DNA of 58,872 bases from a bacterium (GCA_021811365.1 JAJZPB010000004.1:1-58872), one strand, 5' to 3'. Shown: positions 46,958 to 57,259, counted from the stretch's first letter. The notes: generated from the letters alone by a model not told the origin. Numbers and translations: made by a program.

Positions 46958-49441
46958 TTACGGTATAAGCAAGTCTCTTTTTACACGTGGGTCAGCTCGC
47001 ACATACGCGTCAAACGATGCTTGGCGGGGGTCCCTAGGGTTGCCAATTACGTCAGTAACATATTGGCCGAGCTTTTGGCGGTCGGTCGGGTTAAGATTTC
47101 CCCGACGAGCAACATCGACTAAATTGAGCGCGTCAGCCCCAAGAAAATCAAGCACCGTTCTGTTTGTGATCGTGTCTGCCGGAAGCTTGTTAATAGCATC
47201 TCGATTCCACTTAAGGCCTTTGATAGCCCCAGCAACGGCAATTGCGGCCGTTGGAGAAGCGTTTGGATCAAAACGGTCTTTACGATACGCGTCAATCTTG
47301 GCCTTCTCTGTTGCGGGCAATCCACCATCTTTCGATATTGTGTCGTACTGGTCGTTGGTAAGCGCCTCCGCGACATACTGGTTTGTAAGAAAACCACCGC
47401 CTGCATGAATTATCTCCTTTTGTGAAATTTTTGCGACTGCGTCTTTCGCGGCTGTGATTTCCGCAGCGGTAGCTGTTGGTTTTGACGCTTCAGTCACCAG
47501 GTTGGTCACTGTGGCAAAGCGCACTTTTTGCATTTGTTCGTGCTCTTCTGATGTCAGTTTTTCGCTCTTCATAAGGGCGTCGAACTGCTGCGGCGAAAGA
47601 TTTTCCACAAGCGCGGCTACGCCCTTCTTGATGCCGCCAAGCTCTTCAAGCTGCTTTGTGCTCATTTTTGCGAGACCGTCTGTAATGGTCTTTGTTGGAG
47701 CCGCGACTTCACTATCGAATTCAGCTTGTGTTATAGAGCCAGCCTTGAGTTTTTGTTGCGCTACGGCGATTGTGTCTTGGGCATTGGCAAAGTCAACGTC
47801 GCGCTTAGCTCCCTTGAATTCTTCCATTTCTTTCTTTCTTTTCTCCTGGCTCGATTTAAGACCAAATTTGCTTTCAACCATTTTGTTCGCGGTCAAAGCA
47901 GAGGGTTTGCCCGCATCAGTTCCCATTGTTTTTTGTACCCAGCCGGCGCCAGGAATATTACGCGGGTCGTACGTTCTGTTGCTCATTCCTCGACCCAAGC
48001 GCACGCCAAGGTTACGGGCCATAAATGCTCTGGCCCCAGTTCCCGCAGCACTTGCCCGCATTTTTTTTGAGTTCAGCCTCGTACCTGCCATACCAAGCGA
48101 CATGCGACCGCCCCACGCGAGCGCGCCAAACGTCGCCATGCCGCCCACTTTAGTAGCAAAACCGGCGCCGGCAGCGGACATAGACTTAGCTGCCATAGTT
48201 ACCGCGAGCAAGAGCCCCATAGCAACAATAAACGAGAGTAAAACGCCGGCAAAGCCCGTAAGGTTCGACCCGCTGCTGCCTGCATTCACAAAACCGGTCC
48301 ACAGATTGCTTGCGGCCGTGGCGCTATTGCCGCCCGCAACGAACGTGGAAAGAAAATGCACGTCGGTTATCACCCTGAGCGCAACGTAGAGCAGAAGAAT
48401 AAGCACCGGCGCCGTCATGGACTGTTCGAGAAGGGTGTCGCGCCATTTTTTTCCAAGCGACTTAAGCTGCGGTATCGCAAACGAAGCCACTCCTATCGGC
48501 GAGACCACAAGCAACAGTATGAGTACCACGAACCGCGTCACAAGAATAATTGAGAGCGAGAACATGACAAACGCTGCCACAATAAAGAGGACGCTGCTCA
48601 GAAACCCGATGAAAAACGAATTCGAACCAGAAAAGATGGTCGACGGAGATGAACCCGTTTGCGACGTACCTGCGTTCATCGCGGCACCATAGAGCGTTTG
48701 CATGCCCAACTGACTCATAATGGCGTTGGAAACACCTTCTTCGTGCACTGCAGTGGAGAAGTTATCGAAACTGGGTGGCGCTGGAATTGCGCCGTTGTTT
48801 ATTTGTGAATAGAACTCCGTCGCAAACAGGTTACTCACGTCCACGACTGCACTCGCTAAAAAGAGCGAGAAATTGAGAAGCACGGCAACAATAACGAGCG
48901 TAGGAAGCAGTTTCGTCCCCCCGCCGTAAAAGTCGACCCCGAGTATCGTTTCAAGTCCTATGGCCAGAAAACCGAAGATAAGCGCGATATTACCGAAATC
49001 GCGCATAATGCGCCACACGAGCGGTATCGCACCGATCCCGTTTGCTTGACTCAAAATCGACCCCATCTTGACCACGGTGTAGTACACCGTTGCATCAAGC
49101 ACGATCATGGCGACGCCGAGCAGCCACGCGAAAAGACTTGCGATTTCCGTCATTATCGCCCCCGGAATGCAGCTAAAAGTACTTAGTCCGCTGCACGGCT
49201 GGGGAGTTACATTTGGAGGAAGTGCTTTTTTTGCTGCCGCGGTTTGCGCTGCGGCAACGTCCGCCTGCTGCTGCGGTGTAGCATTCGGCGACAAAGCGCT
49301 CGCATCCTGGGGATTTGCTTGTGCCGCTGGCACCCCGGCATCTGTTGCGGGATCAGCAAACGCTGTCGGCACAAAAGCAAAGGCCGCAGCGCTCGCGGAG
49401 AGCGCGAGGCCGATGCTAAGTACCGCAAAGAGTCGTCTCAT
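46958..49441 (-). CDS. VirB6/TrbL-like polytopic membrane protein with long C-terminal cytoplasmic tail
   Basis: Signal peptide, multiple TMs, MRDFGNIALIFGFLAIGLETILG, VVSPIGVASFAIPQLKSLGKKWRDTLLEQSMTAPVLILLLY. Confidence 0.7.
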   Translation of the reverse strand: MRRLFAVLSIGLALSASAAAFAFVPTAFADPATDAGVPAAQANPQDASALSPNATPQQQADVAAAQTAAAKKALPPNVTPQPCSGLSTFSCIPGAIMTEIASLFAWLLGVAMIVLDATVYYTVVKMGSILSQANGIGAIPLVWRIMRDFGNIALIFGFLAIGLETILGVDFYGGGTKLLPTLVIVAVLLNFSLFLASAVVDVSNLFATEFYSQINNGAIPAPPSFDNFSTAVHEEGVSNAIMSQLGMQTLYGAAMNAGTSQTGSSPSTIFSGSNSFFIGFLSSVLFIVAAFVMFSLSIILVTRFVVLILLLVVSPIGVASFAIPQLKSLGKKWRDTLLEQSMTAPVLILLLYVALRVITDVHFLSTFVAGGNSATAASNLWTGFVNAGSSGSNLTGFAGVLLSFIVAMGLLLAVTMAAKSMSAAGAGFATKVGGMATFGALAWGGRMSLGMAGTRLNSKKMRASAAGTGARAFMARNLGVRLGRGMSNRTYDPRNIPGAGWVQKTMGTDAGKPSALTANKMVESKFGLKSSQEKRKKEMEEFKGAKRDVDFANAQDTIAVAQQKLKAGSITQAEFDSEVAAPTKTITDGLAKMSTKQLEELGGIKKGVAALVENLSPQQFDALMKSEKLTSEEHEQMQKVRFATVTNLVTEASKPTATAAEITAAKDAVAKISQKEIIHAGGGFLTNQYVAEALTNDQYDTISKDGGLPATEKAKIDAYRKDRFDPNASPTAAIAVAGAIKGLKWNRDAINKLPADTITNRTVLDFLGADALNLVDVARRGNLNPTDRQKLGQYVTDVIGNPRDPRQASFDAYVRADPRVKRDLLIP

Positions 49442-49443
49442 AC

Positions 49444-51135
49444 CTACTGGCCGCCACCGCCGTAGTTGGTGTAGCCACCGTAACCCGTAGTACCGGCTGG
49501 CACGGGAGCGCAGGAGCTGAAAAGCCCCGCCGCGTTCGAGGCAATGAGGTTCATTTGATCCAACTGCGAAGACGCGGTCACACTAAGCGGGCTCGAGCCA
49601 CTTGCCTGCGCATTGCCAAATGACATCGCCTGCTGTTGTACATTCGCAATATCCGTCTCAGTGGGCGCGGTTGTTTGCGAGAGCGCCAAATCGCTCGCGT
49701 ACGCCGCAGTATTCCCCGCATTTGCGTCAGCAGCAATCTGAGCCTGAAAAGCTTGCGCGCTCGCGATGACCGCGTTTGCCTGCGCAATCTGCTGAGCGAC
49801 CGGCGCAACCTCGGAACTGAGCGCGCCCTGCGCTTCAATGAGCGTCGTTTGCGCGGTCGAGGGCATCTGCATACCGACCGTTGTTGATGCAGAGCAGGCT
49901 GTTATGAGCTTTTGCAGCGTAGACGACGCGTTATTGGTGGCTGCAGCAATCGTATTCCACGCGGTTTGGTACTGCGTAACGCGGGACGCAAGGTCGGTGC
50001 CAACGCTCGTCGCCGCACTAGTGTTGAGAACCGTACTGTTTGTCACTCCGAGATAGCCCGCCTGATTTTGGTATTGGTTGAGCGTCGATTCGCTCCCGCC
50101 ACTCGTCAGCCCTGCGAGGCCGCCCGAATTCACCCCGCCGAGAAGCTGCTGACCGAAACTGAGCGTATTCATCACCGTAGCTACGTCACCGAGAATCGCA
50201 TTAACTTCCGGACCGACCTGGCCCATTTGAATGAGTTTGTCGATGTTCACGCCGAGCGCTTTATTAAGAGCGTCCTTAATAACTGAGCCCGGCGTCTTAA
50301 TCACGCCCGGCGTTCCGTTAGACTGGGTACAGGCATCGGTCGTAGGGTTTGCTACGCCTCCGCCGATGGTGTTCGTGCTCCCGCACCAAGAAAGAAAGCC
50401 GTTGCCCCAGTTGAGCTGCGCGAAGGCGTTGTTTACCGCATTCGTCATAAGAGCATTCCCCTCCGCCCGTGCATTCATGAAGAGCATATACGGGTTATTT
50501 TGAGGCTGCGTGGTCAGAGCAAACCACGCGGCAACACCGCCTTGCGACCAGTTGCCGTTTAAATAGCCGGTTATATTTGAAGAAACCTGCGAGAGGGTAC
50601 ACTGGTTTGCTGCAAAAAATCCTCCGAGCGTCGACCCCTGGAGGTACTGCGTCCTCAACGAGGAAACAATCGACGAGGAAAAGGGCGAATTCGATAACGA
50701 ACTGAACTGTGAAAAGAACGAAAACGCCTGGGTGTCGGCCACTGCCTGCAAATTACCTGAGATATCCTGCACGAACTGGGGTATGCCCGTGCCGTTTGCG
50801 GCCCCGTCTACAAACTGGACTACCCCCGCGGTAATCGCCTTCAAAAGCTGACCGCTTTCAATAAACGCGATGGGCTCAAGCACGTACTTATCGACCACCA
50901 GCATATATGAGGCGATCTTGTTGGCAACGGTGGCGACGGCGGTAATTGCTGACTTAACTGCGGTAAAAGTATTCTCGATAGCTGATTTTAAGGCGGGCTG
51001 CAATGTGGGGGTAAAGTCGACCGTAACTGGGATGACCGCATGTGCTTTTGGCGTCGTCATAAAAAACACCGACGGCATGAGCACTGCCGCAACGAGCGAA
51101 AGCGCAAGGAACCGCGTAACGGGAGAATACGTCAT
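49444..51135 (-). CDS. Secreted helical/coiled-coil protein of the VirB6-like cluster
   Basis: Signal peptide (VFFMTTPKAHA), Ala/Gln-rich helical content; 2-nt gap to the VirB6-like gene. Confidence 0.6.
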   Translation of the reverse strand: MTYSPVTRFLALSLVAAVLMPSVFFMTTPKAHAVIPVTVDFTPTLQPALKSAIENTFTAVKSAITAVATVANKIASYMLVVDKYVLEPIAFIESGQLLKAITAGVVQFVDGAANGTGIPQFVQDISGNLQAVADTQAFSFFSQFSSLSNSPFSSSIVSSLRTQYLQGSTLGGFFAANQCTLSQVSSNITGYLNGNWSQGGVAAWFALTTQPQNNPYMLFMNARAEGNALMTNAVNNAFAQLNWGNGFLSWCGSTNTIGGGVANPTTDACTQSNGTPGVIKTPGSVIKDALNKALGVNIDKLIQMGQVGPEVNAILGDVATVMNTLSFGQQLLGGVNSGGLAGLTSGGSESTLNQYQNQAGYLGVTNSTVLNTSAATSVGTDLASRVTQYQTAWNTIAAATNNASSTLQKLITACSASTTVGMQMPSTAQTTLIEAQGALSSEVAPVAQQIAQANAVIASAQAFQAQIAADANAGNTAAYASDLALSQTTAPTETDIANVQQQAMSFGNAQASGSSPLSVTASSQLDQMNLIASNAAGLFSSCAPVPAGTTGYGGYTNYGGGGQ

Positions 51136-52184
51136 GGCGTTTGCGTCGTAGCCTGGGAGGCGGCAATGTCCGGAATGATATTTATGAATGTCGAGCCGGG
51201 GTCGTTTGCCGAAAACGTGATGCCCGACGTCGTGTACACCTGGTTGATGCCGATAAGCCCGTTACCGAGCTGTTGCACGGCAGTCGGGTACTGCTGAATG
51301 GCGAGCATAGCAGCCATAGGGTCGGTATCGACCTTCGTGAAATCGCTCAATATGCCACTTAAGCGCACAAGCGCGTTGATAACCGCAAGGTCATACGGCG
51401 CAATTGACGCGGGCGCTGGAAGGGCTGCGAGCCCAACAGCGGCTTGTCGATAGAGCTTGGCAATTGAGGCAATGCGGGCAAGCGGCACCGCGTCGTTTGC
51501 AGGGTCTTGCACCGCCTGGCGCAAATACGCGACTTCGCTCGTGGACGCATTCGCCGTGTTGGTCTCAAAAACCGTCCCGGCCGCTGTAGCAAATGCGCGT
51601 AGCGCGGTTGCCGTGCTCGGCACCGTTGTCAAATCCTGCAATGTTTTGAAATCGGGTGCCGCTGAAATGCTCGAAGCAAACTGGGTCATTGCTTGCTGGG
51701 CGATTGACTGCACCTGCGCCTGGGTGAGATTGGCTCCGCCGTTTTGCTGCTTAGCGGCAAGGTACAGAGTTAAAAAGGTCTGTGCGAAAGCGTTCGTAAG
51801 CGTACCCTGCGCTGGCGCAGGAGGAAGCGATGAATCGGTAGCGACGGACGCACCCGTGGCGGTTGAAGTCGCCGAGGGCAAGTCGGCGACCGCCTTAGGA
51901 ACGATGAGCCCCTTAGCGACCGCTTGGCCGTCGGTCATTCCGAGATGGAAGTAGTCGGTTGTTGTTGCATTTATCGGAATGCCATAGAGCGTCTTTTCCC
52001 AGTCCGGCAGCCCGTCACCATTCGAGTCTTTCGTTGCAATAGCCTGTAGCACGGCACTCTCTTCCGACGCCTGTGCCACAGGCGGTGTGCCAACGCTATG
52101 CGAAAGCCAGTAGGACCCGCCCACAAGCACGACGGCCCCTACGGTAGCTGTAAGCACGCGCCAATTTCGTGCAATTCCCCCCAT
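51132..52184 (-). CDS. Membrane-anchored hypothetical protein of the same operon
   Basis: MGGIARNWRVLTATVGAVVLVGGSYWL TM; D-N-D-G-L-P-D-W-E motif; ATGA overlap with next gene. Confidence 0.6.
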   Translation of the reverse strand: MGGIARNWRVLTATVGAVVLVGGSYWLSHSVGTPPVAQASEESAVLQAIATKDSNGDGLPDWEKTLYGIPINATTTDYFHLGMTDGQAVAKGLIVPKAVADLPSATSTATGASVATDSSLPPAPAQGTLTNAFAQTFLTLYLAAKQQNGGANLTQAQVQSIAQQAMTQFASSISAAPDFKTLQDLTTVPSTATALRAFATAAGTVFETNTANASTSEVAYLRQAVQDPANDAVPLARIASIAKLYRQAAVGLAALPAPASIAPYDLAVINALVRLSGILSDFTKVDTDPMAAMLAIQQYPTAVQQLGNGLIGINQVYTTSGITFSANDPGSTFINIIPDIAASQATTQTP

Positions 52185-52291
52185 GGTATCGCTCTCAAGT
52201 ATACCCAGTACTGGCCACCTTTTCCTAGGAAAGCTGTGCACATGCAGTGACGCCGCATACCACACTACGTACGCGTACGTTTCGTTGCGGC

Positions 52292-53188
52292 CTACTGCTT
52301 CGCTCGCTTTAGCCACTCACTGAATGGGACATCTTCCGCTCGTATGCGCTCCGGAAGTCCAGACACAGAAAGACCTGCTTCGTGAAAATTTTTTGCCAGC
52401 TGTTTGCGCTTGTGCGCAAACCCAGCATGGATAAGCGTAAAAAAACGCGCCTCTTCCTCACTATTTTTGAAGCGCGCTCGGGAAATCTTACGTACTACAA
52501 TGACCGCCGAGTCTACCTTGGGCGCGGGAGAAAAGGCGCCACGCGGCACTGTAAAACGGTACTCGGGCTCGCCGTACGCTTTCACCGAAAGCGAAAGGAG
52601 GCTCTCCTTTTTACTGCGCACGATGCGTTCGGCTACCTCTTTTTGCACGAGCAGGGTGAGCGCGGACGGCTGATTTTGCGCGGTAAGCAGTCTGCGAATA
52701 AGTTCTCCCGTGAGATAGTACGGAATATTTGCCACGACCTGGTACCCCTTCGGCAGCTGCTCGAGCGCAAAGGTACGAATGTCCGCATGAATAAGTTCGA
52801 GCTTTCTACTCTCGAGTTCGGGTGCGAACGTGTCCCGAAGCCCTGCGAGCAGGCGCTCGTCCGCTTCGACCGCGACAACCTTCTGTGCACGGGTTAGCAG
52901 CGCGCGCGTAAGCTTGCCGGTGCCCGGACCAACCTCAAGCACGACGCTTTCGTTCGTTATCGGTGCTGCCGCAGCGATGCGTTCAGCTGTCTGCGCGTGC
53001 TTTAGGAAGTTTTGTCCGAGAGACTTCTTTGCAAGCACGCTCTGTCGCGCAGACCGCTGAACGGGAGCGAGCGTTTGCCGACCGGACCGGAACGCCCTCG
53101 GACTGTGCGCCGCCCGCGTGCGCGTTTTTTCCGCACGCGGCAGCTCAGATTTCGATGACGTTTTCCTCATATCCGTGTCCCTCATCAT
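52292..53188 (-). CDS. rsmA: 16S rRNA (adenine1518/1519-N6)-dimethyltransferase
   Basis: KKSLGQNFLKHAQTAERI; VLEVGPGTGKLTRALL; VANIPYYLTGELI. Confidence 0.95.
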   Translation of the reverse strand: MMRDTDMRKTSSKSELPRAEKTRTRAAHSPRAFRSGRQTLAPVQRSARQSVLAKKSLGQNFLKHAQTAERIAAAAPITNESVVLEVGPGTGKLTRALLTRAQKVVAVEADERLLAGLRDTFAPELESRKLELIHADIRTFALEQLPKGYQVVANIPYYLTGELIRRLLTAQNQPSALTLLVQKEVAERIVRSKKESLLSLSVKAYGEPEYRFTVPRGAFSPAPKVDSAVIVVRKISRARFKNSEEEARFFTLIHAGFAHKRKQLAKNFHEAGLSVSGLPERIRAEDVPFSEWLKRAKQ

Positions 53189-55058
53189 ATACCGTGAGCG
53201 AGCGGTCGAGGTCAGTCAAAAAATCGGACGGTTCCGCGTAGCTATCCACACCGTAAATCTTGCGCACGCGCGCGAGCGTAAGAAAAAGCTGCTCCTTTGC
53301 GCGCGTCATCGCCACATAAAAAAGTCGTCGTTCCTCTTCCTCGTCACGGTCGCTGCTGTCGCCCATGCCGCTGTGCGGGAAAAGCCCTTCCTCCATGCCA
53401 GCGACAAACACCGCGGTAAACTCGAGCCCTTTGGCCGCGTGCACCGTCATGAGCGCGACGCCCTTTTGTTCGGTTCGGTCGAGCTCATCTTGGTCTCCTG
53501 CAAGGGCCGACTCAGCGAGAAAAAGCGCTATGCCCTCTTTGCCGGTTGCACCATCATACCGTGCCGCAACGCTCGCGAGCTCCTCGACGTTTTCAAAGCG
53601 CTCGCGGTCTTCGGCGGTACCCTCTTCCCCAAGAGCGCGGCGCAGGCCGCTCTTTTCGATGACCAGCTTCACGAATTCGCTCGGCGTCATTTGCTCAGCA
53701 GCGTCCGCGAGTTCGCGGACGACGCGCTCAAACGTCTCAACCTTTGCACGCTCGCCATCGCGCAGGAGGTCGCGCTGTCCTGCGGCGAGCTTGCCGAGCG
53801 TCACCTTGCCGATGCCGCGCGGCGGCGACGCCGCCGCGCGGACCTTATCTGCCTCGCGCGAAGGATCGAGCGCAAGTCGTACCCACGAAAGTGCGTCTTT
53901 GACCTCTTTTCGATCAAAGAAGCGCGTCCCGAGAAGCTTATACGGCACACCGGCATGCAAAAGCCCCTCTTCAAGTGCGCGCGACTGGAAGTTTGTTCGG
54001 TACAAAATCGCAATTTCCTCAGGCGGCACGCCATTGCGTACTAGTGAGCGGACCTTGAGCGCAATCCAGCGCGCTTCATCTTCCGCGTTGCCGGATAGAT
54101 GAATGATTATCGGCTCGCCCGGTGCGTTGTCGGTCGTCGCTCGCTTTTCTTTACGGTTCTTGTTCTTCTCAATGACGGCATTTGCGGCCTCAACGAGATT
54201 TTTCGTCGAGCGGTAGTTGCGCTCGAGGATAATTGTTTGCGCTTCCGGATAGGCTCGATCAAACTCAAGCAAGTTCTCAATGGTCGCGCCGCGCCAGGTA
54301 TAAATCGTCTGGTCGATGTCACCCACCACGAAAAGGTTCCTGTGCTTTTCCGCGAGCAGGTTCGCAATCTGCCCCTGCTGCGCACTCGTATCCTGGTATT
54401 CGTCAATGTGCAGGTACTGCCACCGTTCCTGCACTGCGGCGCGCACCTCTGGAAACTCCTCGAGCAGGTGCGCGGGCTTCGCAATAAGGTCGTCAAAGTC
54501 GAGCGCTTTTTCCGCCGCGAGCGTTTTTTCATACCGCAGCCACGTTTCTGCGGTGATGCGCGCGCCGAAGCTCGAACGACCAAGTTTTTCGTTAAACGTC
54601 TGTGCGGTCATGCCGCTGCTCTTTGCGCGCGAAATGCGCGACAGCACGGCGCGCGGAGAAAGTTCTTTCGTCGAGACGTCGAGCGCCTTAAGCGCTGTCG
54701 AGATTACCCGCTCTGAGTCGTCGCGGTCGTATACGCTAAAGTACCGTGGCACGCCTATGACCGACCCGTGGCGCTCAAGCAGCTCACGCCCCAGTCCGTG
54801 AAAGGTTGCAATAAAAGGGAGCTCGGCGCCTTCGCCCAGAAGCGCGCGCACGCGTTCGCGCATCTCACGAGCAGCTTTGTTCGTGAAAGTAACAGCAAGA
54901 ATTTTGCTTCCCGGAACCCCAAGCCGTATGAGGTGGTAGATGCGCATCGTAAGCACGCGCGTCTTGCCGCTACCCGCTCCTGCGAGCACGGAAATCGGTC
55001 CCTCGGTTGCAAGTACCGCTCGTCGCTGCTGATCATTTAGTCCATCGAGATACTCCAC
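53145..55058 (-). CDS. UvrD/PcrA-family ATP-dependent DNA helicase (GTG start)
   Basis: LNDQQRRAVLATEGPISVLAGAGSGKTRVLTMRI; VGDIDQTIYTWRGA; MTVHAAKGLEFTAVFV. Confidence 0.96.
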   Translation of the reverse strand: MEYLDGLNDQQRRAVLATEGPISVLAGAGSGKTRVLTMRIYHLIRLGVPGSKILAVTFTNKAAREMRERVRALLGEGAELPFIATFHGLGRELLERHGSVIGVPRYFSVYDRDDSERVISTALKALDVSTKELSPRAVLSRISRAKSSGMTAQTFNEKLGRSSFGARITAETWLRYEKTLAAEKALDFDDLIAKPAHLLEEFPEVRAAVQERWQYLHIDEYQDTSAQQGQIANLLAEKHRNLFVVGDIDQTIYTWRGATIENLLEFDRAYPEAQTIILERNYRSTKNLVEAANAVIEKNKNRKEKRATTDNAPGEPIIIHLSGNAEDEARWIALKVRSLVRNGVPPEEIAILYRTNFQSRALEEGLLHAGVPYKLLGTRFFDRKEVKDALSWVRLALDPSREADKVRAAASPPRGIGKVTLGKLAAGQRDLLRDGERAKVETFERVVRELADAAEQMTPSEFVKLVIEKSGLRRALGEEGTAEDRERFENVEELASVAARYDGATGKEGIALFLAESALAGDQDELDRTEQKGVALMTVHAAKGLEFTAVFVAGMEEGLFPHSGMGDSSDRDEEEERRLFYVAMTRAKEQLFLTLARVRKIYGVDSYAEPSDFLTDLDRSLTVYDEGHGYEENVIEI

Positions 55059-55173
55059 CTGCCCACTATACCGAGCAGAAGCGAGGGTTCGCTAGTGTGT
55101 ACAGCGCATTCACGGCACGCTGCAATCTAATTTCGACATAAAAACCTTCTCCACACAAACTTCACCTACCCAG

Positions 55174-55201
55174 TTGACCCGACTGGGTTCTCCGCTATAC
55201 T
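55174..55201 (+). promoter_or_regulatory. Promoter with palindromic candidate operator over the -35 box
   Basis: TTGACC-16-TATACT; ACCCAGT-N7-ACTGGGT (55168-55188). Confidence 0.65.
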
Positions 55202-55207
55202 GCCGGT

Positions 55208-55260
55208 ACTGACTGAACGGATGGATGAAAGAAATGGCTTATCTAAGCCATTTTTGTATT
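55208..55260 (+). ncRNA. Candidate ~50-nt small RNA or attenuated leader
   Basis: Promoter above, terminator AAATGGCTT-ATCT-AAGCCATTTTTGTATT below. Confidence 0.45.
55232..55260 (+). terminator. Intrinsic terminator
   Basis: AAATGGCTT-ATCT-AAGCCATTT TTGTATT. Confidence 0.75.
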
Positions 55261-55368
55261 ATGACCGATTCGCTGACGTGCATTCCTTAACGTATAGATT
55301 TCCCTAAAAAAACTCCTGTTCCCGCTACAAAGCGCGATACTCTGGATTTATATAAAACGTTCGAGCAA

Positions 55369-56442
55369 GTGGCGCTCCTATTAGCAGGATTCGCTCTGGT
55401 TGCGCTCGCAGCGTCCATGCTACCGAGTAAAGCCAAGGCATTTTGGCCCTTTTCGACCGGCATAGCTGCCGCCACGAGTGCAGCCGTACCGAGCGCAACA
55501 ACGCCCGCGCTCGTTGCGCCCCTTAATAGCGACCCGAACGCGCGTGCTCCTATTGCTCTTGCCACATCCGAAAGCGCGCTTGTCGCCTACAGCGGTCCTT
55601 CAGGAACCATTGCCGATGTTGCCTCGACCACACAGTCCGACCGCATATCAGTCTATGTAGTGCGTCCGGGCGATACGCTTTCTGAAATTGCGAATATGTT
55701 CGGCGTGTCCGTAAATACCGTCATCTGGGCAAATAACCTCAAAGGCGCAAATGATATCCACCCGGGCGATATGCTTATCATCCTGCCCGTTTCTGGCGTA
55801 GAGCACGTGGTTCAAAAAGGCGACACGCTTACTTCGATTGCGGCAAAATACCACGCTGACCCGCTCGAAATCGCTCAGTACAACGGCCTCGACCCTCAGG
55901 CACCGCCTCCGGTCGGAGCAACAATCACCATTCCAGGCGGCGAGCTTTCTATACCGTCGACTTCCTCTCTTAGCACGCCGCACAGCAGTGGCACCAAACG
56001 CGCACCGAGCAGAGGCAAGATTAGCGAGCCGTACCTCGGCGGCAATGGCCCTGCCCTTCCTGGCTTCTTTGCGAGCCCCGTACCAGGCGGGATCATTACG
56101 CAGGGCATTCATGGGTGGAATGCTGTTGATATCGGAGCGCCGCGCGGCACGCCAATTCACGCCGCCGCTTCCGGCACGGTCATCATCGCGCGCGGTAACG
56201 GCGCATGGAATGGCGGCTACGGCAATTACGTCGTCATTAACCTCAGCAACGGCGTGCAAACCCTCTACGCACACATGCTGCGCACAGCAGTGTCTCCGGG
56301 CGAGACAGTTACAAAAAATCAAATCATCGGGTACGTCGGCATGACCGGCTGGACTACCGGACCGCACGTTCACTTTGAGGTGCGCGGCGCGGCAAACCCA
56401 TTCCGTAACTGTCCCGTCGGCGACTCCTGCAGCCCACAATAA
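55369..56442 (+). CDS. LysM-domain M23-family peptidase
   Basis: Two LysM units (VVRPGDTLSEIANMFGV; VVQKGDTLTSIAAKY) and M23 motif HGWNAVDIGAPRGTPIHAAASG...GPHVHFEVR; start uncertain. Confidence 0.93.
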   Translation: MALLLAGFALVALAASMLPSKAKAFWPFSTGIAAATSAAVPSATTPALVAPLNSDPNARAPIALATSESALVAYSGPSGTIADVASTTQSDRISVYVVRPGDTLSEIANMFGVSVNTVIWANNLKGANDIHPGDMLIILPVSGVEHVVQKGDTLTSIAAKYHADPLEIAQYNGLDPQAPPPVGATITIPGGELSIPSTSSLSTPHSSGTKRAPSRGKISEPYLGGNGPALPGFFASPVPGGIITQGIHGWNAVDIGAPRGTPIHAAASGTVIIARGNGAWNGGYGNYVVINLSNGVQTLYAHMLRTAVSPGETVTKNQIIGYVGMTGWTTGPHVHFEVRGAANPFRNCPVGDSCSPQ

Positions 56443-56454
56443 AAACAACATACC

Positions 56455-56483
56455 AGCAGGCGGCGCAAATCGCGCCGCCTGCT
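56455..56483. terminator. Hairpin between convergent genes
   Basis: AGCAGGCGGCGC-N5-GCGCCGCCTGCT. Confidence 0.7.
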
Positions 56484-56504
56484 ATCGCGTTTTAGCGCGC
56501 CGCC

Positions 56505-57209
56505 CTACCCTTTAGCTCCCGAGAACACCATAATCGGGCTGCCACTTTCGTCAATGGTTACGGTCTGGAGTTCCCGCTGAAGAAGTTCGAGCACTGTTTG
56601 CCGGTCGGCGGCCGTAAATTCTTTGATCGCGCCTGCTGGATAATTTGCAAACTGTGTTTCGCCTAGGCTCGTCTGAAACTCATAACACGCCGACTCGTTG
56701 CGAACCCAGAGTCGGTATACCGCACCCGTTGCGTAATGCCCCATCGCCGCGTCCCCAATGGGCGAGAACACGCTAGTCGAGTACGCGTCGGCAGTATTGG
56801 TCGAGACGGGGGTGATGCTCGCAGCATATCCTGCAGGCGGCGTATCCAAACACAGCCGTTCGGTCGCTATATCCGAGCGCTTGCGTATGCTCACTCCCGC
56901 ATCTTCGAAGTTCGTACCCTGGTATGCGGCACCACTATAATAAAGACAGTACGCGAAGCTTTGGCCGCACGGCGGAATGTAGCCACTCTTCAAGACCTGC
57001 TGTGGCGTCACGGCAAGTCCGAAGTCGGGGAGCTGCGCGAAGGTTATGATGCCGTCAGACGTGGTGTTGACCGTCGAAGTCGCAGTCTGCACCGTAGTCG
57101 TACTGGTCGGCGAAACTCCCGAGCCGACCGGCTGGCTCCACACATAGTACCCAACACCCCCAAGTATGATAGTGAGCGCTAAAATCACAAAAACGGTGTT
57201 TGTTCGCAT
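56505..57209 (-). CDS. Hypothetical membrane-anchored protein
   Basis: N-terminal TM/signal anchor, 234 aa. Confidence 0.65.
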   Translation of the reverse strand: MRTNTVFVILALTIILGGVGYYVWSQPVGSGVSPTSTTTVQTATSTVNTTSDGIITFAQLPDFGLAVTPQQVLKSGYIPPCGQSFAYCLYYSGAAYQGTNFEDAGVSIRKRSDIATERLCLDTPPAGYAASITPVSTNTADAYSTSVFSPIGDAAMGHYATGAVYRLWVRNESACYEFQTSLGETQFANYPAGAIKEFTAADRQTVLELLQRELQTVTIDESGSPIMVFSGAKG

Positions 57210-57259
57210 AGGCCTAAGTATAGGACGAATCGGACCGGGCGTGTCTTACGTCACGGGTG

